Positions 1-6,471 are shown, counted from the first letter of the stretch. The stretch is DNA of 6,512 nt from an uncultured bacterium (GCA_903916135.1 CAIWVT010000082.1:1-6512), one strand, 5' to 3'. The notes: generated by a model not told the origin, from the letters alone. A program made the numbers and translations.

Positions 1-440
1 CCTGAGGGCGCAGTAGATGATTGTGTGGTGGTGGTTACACCGGCAGCTTCCTGAGGACTCGTTGGAGCCGTTGTTGTCGTGGTGGTGTGCGCATTAGCGA
101 AAGCACCCACACAACTTTTTGTTTTCACTACATATTCGCCTTTTTTGTTCTTCTGAATGGAAAAGAAACAATCAATCCCGCCGCGCATGATAGTTTTTTT
201 AATTTCGGGAATAGCGGTGTTTTCGAAAACAATCTTCACCCCAATGAATGCATCTGCAAGTGCTTCCACTTTCACACTGGGTGCAGGTTTTGCATTTTGA
301 ATTGCGTTATTGATATAAAGCGTAAAATTTTCTCCCTCTTCGGTCACAAAAGTGGCGGAGCCGAAGTAGGCTGATGTTTGGGCAAAGATTGCCATTGCGG
401 AAACCAAAATAAGAGCAATTGTAATAAATGTTTTTTTCAT
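1..440 (-). CDS. Secreted protein with DUF4476-associated-type N-terminal domain (3' end outside window)
   Basis: I translated this partial gene by hand from the ATG at 440; 146 codons are open to the left edge without a stop. Residues 1-20 are a typical signal peptide (MKK, then a hydrophobic run ending in AIFA, with Gln21 as probable mature start). Residues 29-106 resemble the N-terminal domain of Bacteroidota proteins that carry a C-terminal DUF4476: a TFVTEEGENFTLYINN segment, QNAKPAPSVKVEAL, VKIVFENTAIPEIKKTI, and a closing KNKKGEYVVK strand. From residue 118 it becomes a low-complexity Thr/Ala/Pro/Ser linker (six Thr in a row at 119-124, four at 136-139), so a second domain probably follows beyond the window. 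It is likely periplasmic or surface-located; the function of such proteins is unknown. Codon use looks normal and no frameshift is visible. It has no Shine-Dalgarno, only an A-rich leader. The family assignment comes from remembered sequence pattern and is moderately sure; existence of the gene is nearly sure. Confidence 0.85.
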   Translation of the reverse strand, partial: MKKTFITIALILVSAMAIFAQTSAYFGSATFVTEEGENFTLYINNAIQNAKPAPSVKVEALADAFIGVKIVFENTAIPEIKKTIMRGGIDCFFSIQKNKKGEYVVKTKSCVGAFANAHTTTTTTAPTSPQEAAGVTTTTQSSTAPS

Positions 441-511
441 AAGTGTTTGTTTTTTAAATTAGATTTAGGAACTAAGCATATATTAAAGATTTGTGAGATG
501 AAATCAGGCTG

Positions 512-519
512 CTAAAGTA
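512..519 (-). promoter_or_regulatory. Possible -7 box upstream of the secreted protein gene
   Basis: Read on the minus strand this is TACTTTAG, one mismatch from the Bacteroidota -7 consensus TAnnTTTG. It would give a leader of roughly 65-70 nt before the ATG at 440. No TTG -33 element is seen at the expected distance upstream; that stretch is only A/T. It is the best candidate found in the gap but weak, and the gene could instead use another sigma factor. Confidence 0.25.
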
Positions 520-670
520 ACTAAATTTTTTTAATTAAATTATTTTTGAGAAAAAAATATTACTCCGTGAGAAGTTGTGCACATCACTTATGTCGTTACA
601 TTTTAAATTGTAAATGCTTTTTTTTATTATAGAAATGAATAAATCTGTAATAAATGTTACAGGCAAAATA

Positions 671-685
671 ATACCGATACGGTAT
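671..685 (-). terminator. Weak candidate terminator hairpin after tilS
   Basis: On the minus strand a 6-bp inverted repeat (ATACCG, TAT loop, CGGTAT) is followed by TATTTTG, a poor U-tract. It lies about 95 nt after the tilS stop and just after a second imperfect 10-bp hairpin (691-712). Together they could end the tilS transcript before the secreted protein gene, but the stem is short and the U-run is broken, so this is tentative. Confidence 0.3.
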
Positions 686-778
686 CTGTAATAGTCCAAT
701 AAATTGAACTATAACAGCTACTCTATCGGCATTATACCCAATGAAGTTTGGACTAAAACATAGTATGTAATGGTATAA

Positions 779-2107
779 CTATGCGCTTACAACAATTTTA
801 TAAATCCTCTTCGTTTCCTCGTCCACCTTAAAGCGTTCATCAATCCGATGCCCGACCACCCACATAATTTTATCATCGGAACACAACAACCATATCTTCG
901 ATTTCTCCGTTCGTGGAATCTTCGTATCAATAAAAAAATCGCTCAATTTCTTGCGGCTTTTCATACCTAAGGGATAAAAATAATCGCCTTGTTTCCATCT
1001 GCGGAGCGTCAGGGGGAATATAAGTTTATCCCTGTCGAAACTGCCACAGTCTTTATCCAATTTTAGTTGCGTTTTCTCGGTCTTTTTATGGTTCGATAGT
1101 TGCAATTTCAGCGGAAGTGTGATGTTTTTCTCATGTGCTTCAATGCGATAATGCTCCACGGCAGGAGGTGTTCCAATGCGTTCAATAATCAGATGCTGCC
1201 TATCAATGAGCAAACGACTTGTGGCAGAAAAAAACTGCTTGCCCGAATTGGATTCCATACCCGCGCAAATATCCTGACATTGCGCTGCGTTGAAACCAAA
1301 ACAAGCTATATATTCATACAAATAATGCGCACAAGGCTGCAATTTTTTTAATTCACTGATTGAAATCTGAACCTCTTCACCGTTTGTTTCCACCAAAGGG
1401 TTTTGCTGTGCTAAAAACTCGCGATAAATGTGCTCCGTATGATGCAGGTTTCCGATAGTTTGCTGAAGTGTTGCCGCATAATTGGGGTTAAGCTCTGCTA
1501 ATAAAGGTAGCAACTGATGGCGAATTTTATTGCGAAGATATTTGTTGTCGGCATTCGACGAATCGTTGCGAAACGCGATCTTGTTTTCGTTGGCAAAAGC
1601 TTCAATTTCGCTGCGCGACGCAAACAACATGGGGCGGATGACATGATTTTGTTTCTGTGGGATGCCCGTCAAACCCGCGATACCTGTTCCGCGAAGCAAA
1701 TTAATGAAAAAAGTTTCTATTTGGTCATCTTTATGATGTGCGGTAGCGATAGCGGTGAACTTATGTAGCGAGCGTAGCTGTTCAAACCATTCATAGCGGA
1801 GGTCGCGGGCAGTTTCTTGTACGGAAAGTTTCTGTTGTTTTGCATACGATTTGGTATCAAAACGCTTACAGAAGCATTCGGCACTGTATTTTTCTTTCGC
1901 AATGGTGCGGACCAACAATTCGTCATCATCTGATTCTGTATTACGTAAAGAAAAATTGCAATGTGCGATAGCAAATGGATAACCTGCCTGATGAAAAAGC
2001 TCCATCATCGCCATAGAATCCACGCCACCACTAACGGCAAGCAATATCTTGTCCTTGGCAGCGAAGAGATGTTGTTCTTGAATAAAATTTTTGAAACGGT
2101 CAATCAT
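779..2107 (-). CDS. tilS: tRNA(Ile)-lysidine synthetase TilS
   Basis: TilS ligates lysine to C34 of the CAU-anticodon tRNA-Ile, using ATP, so that it decodes AUA and is charged with isoleucine; it is a cytosolic and normally essential enzyme. Numbering from the ATG at 2107 (442 aa, a usual length for long-form TilS), the PP-loop SGGVDS lies at residues 26-31, an AHCNFSLR motif at about 48-55, and the family signature ATAHHKDDQIETFFINLLRG at about 121-140. The C-terminal domain follows, including LRRWKQGDYFYPLGMKSRKK and a KLSDFFIDTKIPR segment, so both catalytic and tRNA-recognition parts are intact. An in-frame GTG two codons upstream (2113) is an alternative start, but its first base is the last base of a TACCTTTG promoter box, so I prefer the ATG. 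A strong terminator separates it from the upstream tRNA-Phe gene, implying its own promoter. The stop codon is TAG at 779-781. Confidence 0.97.
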   Translation of the reverse strand: MIDRFKNFIQEQHLFAAKDKILLAVSGGVDSMAMMELFHQAGYPFAIAHCNFSLRNTESDDDELLVRTIAKEKYSAECFCKRFDTKSYAKQQKLSVQETARDLRYEWFEQLRSLHKFTAIATAHHKDDQIETFFINLLRGTGIAGLTGIPQKQNHVIRPMLFASRSEIEAFANENKIAFRNDSSNADNKYLRNKIRHQLLPLLAELNPNYAATLQQTIGNLHHTEHIYREFLAQQNPLVETNGEEVQISISELKKLQPCAHYLYEYIACFGFNAAQCQDICAGMESNSGKQFFSATSRLLIDRQHLIIERIGTPPAVEHYRIEAHEKNITLPLKLQLSNHKKTEKTQLKLDKDCGSFDRDKLIFPLTLRRWKQGDYFYPLGMKSRKKLSDFFIDTKIPRTEKSKIWLLCSDDKIMWVVGHRIDERFKVDEETKRIYKIVVSA

Positions 2108-2112
2108 GTCCA

Positions 2113-2120
2113 CAAAGGTA
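2113..2120 (-). promoter_or_regulatory. tilS promoter -7 box, suggesting a leaderless or near-leaderless mRNA
   Basis: Minus-strand TACCTTTG matches the Bacteroidota -7 consensus TAnnTTTG at every fixed position. It sits downstream of the tRNA-Phe terminator and ends five bases before the ATG of tilS, so transcription would begin at or very near that ATG. No clear TTG is found 18-19 nt upstream, so only half of the promoter is consensus. Confidence rests on the box, on its position, and on tilS needing a promoter between the terminator and its start. Confidence 0.5.
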
Positions 2121-2154
2121 GAAAAAATACCGAAAAGAGAGCGTTTCTATAAAC

Positions 2155-2192
2155 TTTTTTGCAAAAAAAAAGCACATCAAATGATGTGCTTT
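2155..2192 (-). terminator. Strong intrinsic terminator after tRNA-Phe
   Basis: On the minus strand AGCACATC (2190-2183), a 4-nt loop and GATGTGCT (2178-2171) form a perfect 8-bp stem, extendable to 10 bp by flanking A-T pairs. The U-run begins with the A-tract at 2163-2170 of the plus strand, eight uninterrupted T on the transcript, and a further T-rich stretch follows after GC. It starts four bases beyond the tRNA discriminator base. It ends the tRNA-Phe transcript and insulates tilS. There is no U-tract in the opposite direction, so it is one-way. Confidence 0.92.
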
Positions 2193-2195
2193 GTG

Positions 2196-2268
<73 letters not shown>

Positions 2269-2285
2269 TCCTTTGAATAGTGGTG

Positions 2286-2315
2286 CAAAAGTACGCATAA
2301 TTTTCATTCTGGCAA
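2286..2315 (-). promoter_or_regulatory. Promoter of tRNA-Phe
   Basis: On the minus strand TTG (2315-2313) is followed by a 19-nt spacer and TACTTTTG (2293-2286). This is a full match to the Bacteroidota housekeeping promoter (TTG, about 19 nt, TAnnTTTG). Transcription should start around 2280, giving a leader of roughly a dozen bases before the mature tRNA 5' end at 2268. It faces away from the coaX promoter. Confidence 0.8.
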
Positions 2316-2334
2316 ATTTATTTGAAAAAAAATG

Positions 2335-2363
2335 TTGTTTTTCCTTTCAATAAGGTAACTTTG
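2335..2363 (+). promoter_or_regulatory. Promoter of the coaX-OMP-lptC-corC cluster
   Basis: TTG (2335-2337), an 18-nt spacer and TAACTTTG (2356-2363) match the Bacteroidota housekeeping promoter. The predicted start at about 2369-2370 leaves a leader of roughly 14 nt before the coaX ATG at 2384. The -33 element is only 19 bp from that of the divergent tRNA-Phe promoter, so the two polymerase sites are back to back. No operator-like repeat is obvious between them. Confidence 0.78.
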
Positions 2364-2383
2364 TACGATTTTTTTATTCTACT

Positions 2384-3118
2384 ATGAAACTCGTTATTGA
2401 TTTAGGCAACACATTTCAAAAGATGGCTGTATTTTCCGATACGGAACTGCTGATGCTTTATGCTCCCGAACAGCTACATACAACTTTGTTGCAGGAAGTT
2501 TTTGAACGTTATGCTATTTCTTCCTGCCTTCTTTCGAGCGTAATTCATCATGACGAAGCAATAGAAGATTTTTTGAATGCCCGCTGCAAACTTTTTGTTT
2601 TAAATCGTCAAACGCCACTTCCGATAAAAAATAAGTATCAAACACCGGAAACCTTGGGCAAAGATCGTTTGGCATCTGCCGTGGCGGCTCATGAACTGTT
2701 TCCAAATACACATGTTTTGGTGATAGATGCAGGGACATGCGTGAAATATGATTACATAAATGCAGCAGGAGAATATTTTGGTGGTGCTATTTCTCCCGGA
2801 TTACAGATGCGTTTTTCGGCACTACATACTTTTACCGACAAACTTCCGTTAATAGATTTGATTGAATATAACACCCTGATTGGCACCAACACAAGCACGT
2901 CAATTTTGTCAGGTGTTATAAACGGTACTATTGCTGAAATTGATGGTATCATTGACTTATATCGTGCTAACTATGCTCCGCTCCACATAATTTTGTCGGG
3001 TGGTGATGCAGATTATTTGGTTAGTAAGCTAAAAAATAAGATATTTGCAGTTTCAAATATAGTTTTAACAGGCCTGAAAGTAATTCTTGATTATAATGAC
3101 AATAACGAAACACATTAA
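2384..3118 (+). CDS. coaX: Type III pantothenate kinase CoaX
   Basis: CoaX phosphorylates pantothenate with ATP, the first step of coenzyme A synthesis; it belongs to the ASKHA fold and usually requires a monovalent cation and resists CoA feedback. The 244-aa product has the family's normal length and its motifs in order: DLGNT phosphate loop at residues 6-10, GKDR at 92-95 for pantothenate binding, VIDAGTCVKYD at 113-123 with Asp115 the likely catalytic base (from family knowledge), GGAISPGL at 133-140, and LSGGDA at 204-209. Lys121 stands where many family members have Thr in GTxxTxD; this may be a lineage variant. The ATG at 2384 lies 20 nt after the promoter box and begins directly with the conserved first strand, so the start is secure. 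Its last 23 bp overlap the next gene, pointing to translational coupling. I see no type I or II kinase nearby. Confidence 0.96.
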   Translation: MKLVIDLGNTFQKMAVFSDTELLMLYAPEQLHTTLLQEVFERYAISSCLLSSVIHHDEAIEDFLNARCKLFVLNRQTPLPIKNKYQTPETLGKDRLASAVAAHELFPNTHVLVIDAGTCVKYDYINAAGEYFGGAISPGLQMRFSALHTFTDKLPLIDLIEYNTLIGTNTSTSILSGVINGTIAEIDGIIDLYRANYAPLHIILSGGDADYLVSKLKNKIFAVSNIVLTGLKVILDYNDNNETH

Positions 3119-4382
3119 GTACGTATTGATTTTGATGTTGCTTGGTGCAACATGTTTTTCAACCACTGCACAAACCCGCATCAGTTCACCCTATTCTTAC
3201 TATGGTTTGGGCGAAATTCAATCGAGCCATTCGGCATATTCATCGGCTATGGGTGGCTTGAAATCGGCTGTGCGGAATCCTGCTTTTATTAATTATGGCA
3301 ACCCAGCTTCCTACTCCGCTTTTGATACCAATACTTTTATTTTTGATGTAGGTGTCATAAGTAATTTCAATCAATTGCAATCGAATGTTACGACGCAGGA
3401 TTTTACCAACCATACTTCTATCGGATATGTGTTGTTTGGTTTTCCTGTAACGCATTGGTGCGGTGTTTCAGTAGGAATGGTTCCTTTTTCAAAAACAGGA
3501 TATCAAATTGTTACGCGAGATACCTTAGCGAATATTGGTCAGGTTCAAGAGAAATTTGATGGCACGGGCGGCATCAACAAAGCCTATTTAGGAACATCCT
3601 TCCGTTTGTTCAAACATTTATCCCTTGGTGTGAATGTCGGTTATTTGTTTGGCTCCACCTTAAAGAATCGTTCAGTGTATCTTCCCGACCAAAGCTATTC
3701 GTTCAACGTACGTATTAAAAATGATTTGCATATTTCAAGTTTCTATTTTGATTATGGTTTGCAATATCAAATTGATTTAAAGAAAAACTATGAATTGACC
3801 ATTGGAACCAATTTTAATTTGCCCATGAAAATTAATGCTACCAACACCCAATTGGCTGAACGTTTTACAGCAGTTGGCGATGTGGAAAGCATCAAAGATA
3901 CCGTAATAAATATTAGTGATACGAGTGGAAAAATAAGTATGCCATTAACCATTGGCGGTGGCATCACGTTTATGAAAAAGAATCAATGGATGTTGGGTGC
4001 TGATTTTGAATGGCAGAATTGGCGTAAGTTCAAAAGCTTTGGCGTGATGGATTCTATCACCAATAGTTTTAATTTTGCTGTGGGCGGTGAAATTATTCCC
4101 CGTTATTCTTCTCTTACAAAATATTGGAAGAAGATGAGCTATCGTTTTGGTTTTCATTATGGGCAAAGTAATTTGGAACTCAAGAATACCAAAATCAATG
4201 ATTTCAGCGTAAGCATAGGTGTGGGTTTTCCTATCAAGAAAATCAGAACCATTATCAATTTGGCTGTAGAAGCAGGCAAAAAAGGAACCATCAACCAAAA
4301 TCTGATACAAGAGAATTATGTAAAATTCACTCTTGGGTTTTCTTTCCGCGAATTTTGGTTCTACAGACCAAAGTTAAACTAA
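3096..4382 (+). CDS. Putative outer-membrane beta-barrel protein, Bacteroidota-specific type
   Basis: The product is 428 aa from the ATG at 3096; a TTG three codons earlier is possible but unnecessary. Residues 1-25 form a signal peptide (basic start, hydrophobic 7-18, STTA then Gln26). The mature N-terminus has SPYSYYGLGEIQ at 31-42, then an AMGGL motif and a NYGNPASYSAFD segment, a pattern known from Bacteroidota outer-membrane proteins loosely related to the FadL/PorV-like barrels. The rest alternates short amphipathic strands rich in Tyr, Phe and Gly with polar turns, as expected for a beta barrel. The C-terminus, TLGFSFREFWFYRPKLN, ends in an aromatic-rich strand plus basic tail, again typical of this group. 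The substrate or role is unknown. Its position between coaX and lptC recurs in the phylum and suggests an envelope-biogenesis role, but that is inference. It overlaps coaX by 23 bp in another frame. Confidence 0.85.
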   Translation: MTITKHIKYVLILMLLGATCFSTTAQTRISSPYSYYGLGEIQSSHSAYSSAMGGLKSAVRNPAFINYGNPASYSAFDTNTFIFDVGVISNFNQLQSNVTTQDFTNHTSIGYVLFGFPVTHWCGVSVGMVPFSKTGYQIVTRDTLANIGQVQEKFDGTGGINKAYLGTSFRLFKHLSLGVNVGYLFGSTLKNRSVYLPDQSYSFNVRIKNDLHISSFYFDYGLQYQIDLKKNYELTIGTNFNLPMKINATNTQLAERFTAVGDVESIKDTVINISDTSGKISMPLTIGGGITFMKKNQWMLGADFEWQNWRKFKSFGVMDSITNSFNFAVGGEIIPRYSSLTKYWKKMSYRFGFHYGQSNLELKNTKINDFSVSIGVGFPIKKIRTIINLAVEAGKKGTINQNLIQENYVKFTLGFSFREFWFYRPKLN

Positions 4383-4389
4383 TTGTCCC

Positions 4390-4962
4390 ATGCGAAAGTC
4401 CTTGCTAAAACCTTTAATTGTACTTGCTTTTTTAGGCATGGCTTTGTGTTCGTGCAAAAACAAAATGGAAGATATCGAAGCCATTACTTTTGTTGATACT
4501 TTTCCTATTGAAACCGTTAAGAACGTTGAAATTATTTATAGCGATTCCGCCAAAATAAAAGCTATAATGAAAGCACCACTTTATAAACGCTATTTGGGGA
4601 AAAATCCATACCTTGAAATGCCCAAAGGTGTCAATGTGGTTTTCTACGATTCGGTGATGCATGTGAAAACACGTTTAACAGCGAAATATGCTATTAAATA
4701 TGATAAAAAAAATGTGATGGAAGCCAAAAACGATGTGGTGGTGGTGAACGAAAAAGGAGAGAAATTGAACACGGAGAAATTGATTTGGGATGAAAACCGA
4801 AGGAAGATTTATACGGATGTGTTTGTAAAAATCACTACCAACGATAAAATTGTTTATGGCGAAGGAATGGATGCCGATGATTCCTTCCTGAAATGGAAAA
4901 TACAGAAGGTGAGCGGTACATTTTATATCAGTACCGACGATACCCAAGCCGAAAAAAAATAG
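4390..4962 (+). CDS. lptC: LPS export periplasmic protein LptC (lipoprotein form)
   Basis: LptC links the inner-membrane LptBFG exporter to the periplasmic LptA bridge and passes lipopolysaccharide toward the outer membrane. The 190-aa product starts with a lipoprotein signal: basic MRKSLLK, hydrophobic core, then LCSC with lipidated Cys22, the usual arrangement in Bacteroidota, whereas the Escherichia coli protein has an uncleaved helix. The body has the family's repeating beta-jellyroll pattern: SAKIKAIMKAPLYKRY at about 53-68, an EMPKGVNVVFYD segment, TAKYAIKYDKK, a VVVVNEKGEKLNTEKLIWD stretch, RRKIYTD and a GEGMDADDSFLKWKIQKVSG end. These match Bacteroidota LptC/YrbK sequences as I recall them. 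The gene begins 7 bp after the barrel gene and stops 8 bp before the transporter gene. No Shine-Dalgarno is present. The tail after about residue 181 is short and charged. Confidence 0.92.
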   Translation: MRKSLLKPLIVLAFLGMALCSCKNKMEDIEAITFVDTFPIETVKNVEIIYSDSAKIKAIMKAPLYKRYLGKNPYLEMPKGVNVVFYDSVMHVKTRLTAKYAIKYDKKNVMEAKNDVVVVNEKGEKLNTEKLIWDENRRKIYTDVFVKITTNDKIVYGEGMDADDSFLKWKIQKVSGTFYISTDDTQAEKK

Positions 4963-4970
4963 CATACTCC

Positions 4971-6242
4971 ATGAATCATTTCATACTGATAGCAATTGCA
5001 ACGGTAATCAGTTCTGCTTTTTTTTCGGGAATGGAAATAGCTTTCATTACTGCCAACAGATTAAAAATAGAATTAGATAAAAAAAACCGACTTTTCGCAG
5101 GCAAAGTATTATCAGGTTTCCAAAATAATCCTGCCGATTTTATTTCAACAATGTTATTGGGCAACACAGTGTCGCTTGTTATCTATGGTATTGCCATGGC
5201 GCAAATCTTAGAGCCATATATTCGAGAAATCCTTCCCCTGAGTTTCAATTCTGATTTTATTGTCATGATTTTTCAAACCATAATATCAACCTTGCTGATA
5301 TTGTTTGTTGCCGAATTCACACCCAAAGTATTGTTTCGCATCAACCCAAACCGTGTGCTTCGTGTCTTTATTTTACCCTTGTTCCTTACCTATTATTTGT
5401 TGTATCCCATCCAATTTATCTTTGTTGAGATTTCGGAATTTATACTGCAATATATATTTCGATTGAAATTCAATACCGAAAAGTATGAATTTAGTGCTGC
5501 CGATTTGAATCATTACGTCAGAGAATATGCCATTTCAGATGCGGAAAATGAGAAACATTTGCCTGAGATGCAGATGTTTCAAAATGCGATAGAATTCTCC
5601 TTTACGAAGATTCGCGAATGTATGATTCCTCGGAACGAAATTGTGGCGATAGAGGAAAATGATTCCCTGACGGAACTAAACGAAAAGTTTGTGAAATCAG
5701 GTCATTCCAAAATATTGGTCTATCGTAAACATATTGATAATATTATTGGTTACGTACATTCATTCGACATGTTTGGTATGCCTCGGACTAATAAATCTAT
5801 ACTAAAGCCTATTCTCATTGTGCCTCAATCTATGCTTGCTAAAGAAATATTGCGTATGTTTATCGCGCAACATAAAAGTATTGCAGTGGTGGTGGATGAG
5901 TTTGGCGGAACTTCCGGTATGGTATCGCTTGAAGATTTGATAGAAGAAATTACAGGCGAGATTCATGATGAATTTGATGTGCCCGAACTTACCGAAAAAC
6001 ATATAGCCGACAATGAATATGTGTTTTCAGGACGTTTAGAAATTGACTATTTGAACAACAAATATCCCTTAGATATTCCTGAAGATGCAGAATACGAAAC
6101 CTTAGCGGGATATATCCTGTCGCAAATGGAGCGCATACCCGAACCGAACGAAAAAATAAACATTGCGCCTTTCGAAATCACCATACTCAAAGCCAGTAAC
6201 AATCGCATTGATTTGGTTGGCTTAAAAATTATAAGACATTAG
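4971..6242 (+). CDS. HlyC/CorC-family transporter (CNNM, CBS pair, CorC C-terminal domain)
   Basis: The 423-aa protein has the three-part layout of the CNNM/CorC family, linked to magnesium and cobalt efflux or resistance and historically annotated as hemolysin. A DUF21/CNNM membrane domain covers about 1-185, with FSGMEIAF at 18-25, GNTVSLVIYG at 64-73, an AEFTPK motif at 114-119 and hydrophobic segments near 4-26, 57-80, 95-115 and 132-155. A CBS pair spans about 215-340, starting near ECMIPRNEIVAI (MIPR at 218) and including VVVDEFGGTSGMVSLEDLIE from about 306. A CorC_HlyC domain fills the C-terminus from about 345. I chose the ATG at 4971, 8 bp after lptC, because it begins right at the first membrane helix; an upstream in-frame ATG at 4893 would add 26 polar residues that overlap lptC. 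A GldE-type gliding paralogue is an alternative, but the lptC neighbourhood fits the general CorC type. No downstream peptidyl-prolyl isomerase gene follows here. Confidence 0.92.
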   Translation: MNHFILIAIATVISSAFFSGMEIAFITANRLKIELDKKNRLFAGKVLSGFQNNPADFISTMLLGNTVSLVIYGIAMAQILEPYIREILPLSFNSDFIVMIFQTIISTLLILFVAEFTPKVLFRINPNRVLRVFILPLFLTYYLLYPIQFIFVEISEFILQYIFRLKFNTEKYEFSAADLNHYVREYAISDAENEKHLPEMQMFQNAIEFSFTKIRECMIPRNEIVAIEENDSLTELNEKFVKSGHSKILVYRKHIDNIIGYVHSFDMFGMPRTNKSILKPILIVPQSMLAKEILRMFIAQHKSIAVVVDEFGGTSGMVSLEDLIEEITGEIHDEFDVPELTEKHIADNEYVFSGRLEIDYLNNKYPLDIPEDAEYETLAGYILSQMERIPEPNEKINIAPFEITILKASNNRIDLVGLKIIRH

Positions 6243-6356
6243 TAGAAAATATCGTGCTTTTCATACATGATGCCGCTCCGAAAAGTCTTTCTTTTTTGAC
6301 TATAATCCATTAACCCACATTGCAGCATAATCCACTCAAAAAAGATAAAGATTTGT

Positions 6357-6375
6357 TAATTTCGAAATTATTTTT
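6357..6375 (+). terminator. AT-rich palindrome plus T-run, weak terminator or operator
   Basis: TAATTTCGAAATTA is a perfect 14-bp palindrome followed by TTTTT on the plus strand, 115 bp after the transporter stop. As RNA it allows only a short 5-bp A-U stem with a UCGA loop, so it would be a feeble terminator. A binding site for a dimeric regulator is the alternative, although it is more than 100 bp upstream of the next promoter. Confidence 0.3.
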
Positions 6376-6471
6376 AATAAATTCCGATGGGACAATAAAT
6401 CACTTATTAGATTATCAATAGCTTGCGATTAATTTGTTTTAGGATTTTGAAATGTGTTCCCCCCGATCGTG

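Larger units (their letters stand above)
441..778. other. AT-rich intergenic region with clustered inverted repeats
   Basis: This 338-bp gap lies between the start of the secreted protein gene and the stop of tilS, both on the minus strand. No convincing open reading frame is present on either strand. The half near the secreted gene (441-660) is very AT-rich and should hold its promoter and leader. The half near tilS (671-778) contains several inverted repeats: ATACCG/CGGTAT at 671-676 and 680-685; ATAGTCCAAT/ATTGAACTAT at 691-700 and 703-712 (one mismatch); TAGTCCAA/TTGGACTA at 692-699 and 748-755; and TTATACC/GGTATAA at 732-738 and 772-778. These are likely 3'-end structures of the tilS transcript or remnants of a small repeat. 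Confidence 0.6.

Noticed and set aside
21..374. Plus-strand open frame of 117 codons near the left edge
   Set aside because: It is antisense to the secreted protein gene, whose signal peptide and domain pattern are convincing; the plus-strand translation is Cys/Phe-rich and looks like no protein family.
541..548. TATTTTTG promoter-like box on the plus strand in the 441-778 gap
   Set aside because: It matches the -7 consensus but has no TTG element at the right distance, and no plus-strand gene lies downstream; it is expected by chance in such AT-rich sequence.
671..755. Small mobile element (MITE) between tilS and the secreted protein gene
   Set aside because: Inverted arms are present (692-699 and 748-755), but they are short, no target-site duplication is seen and no second copy is available for comparison; kept only as a finding on inverted repeats.
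4893..4970. Upstream start of the CorC-family protein, adding 26 residues
   Set aside because: The extra residues are polar, overlap lptC and precede an ATG that sits exactly at the first membrane helix with normal operon spacing.
6284..6301. AGTC/GACT hairpin near a T-rich stretch after the transporter gene
   Set aside because: The stem is only four base pairs and the T-run lies in the loop, not after the stem, so it does not make an intrinsic terminator.
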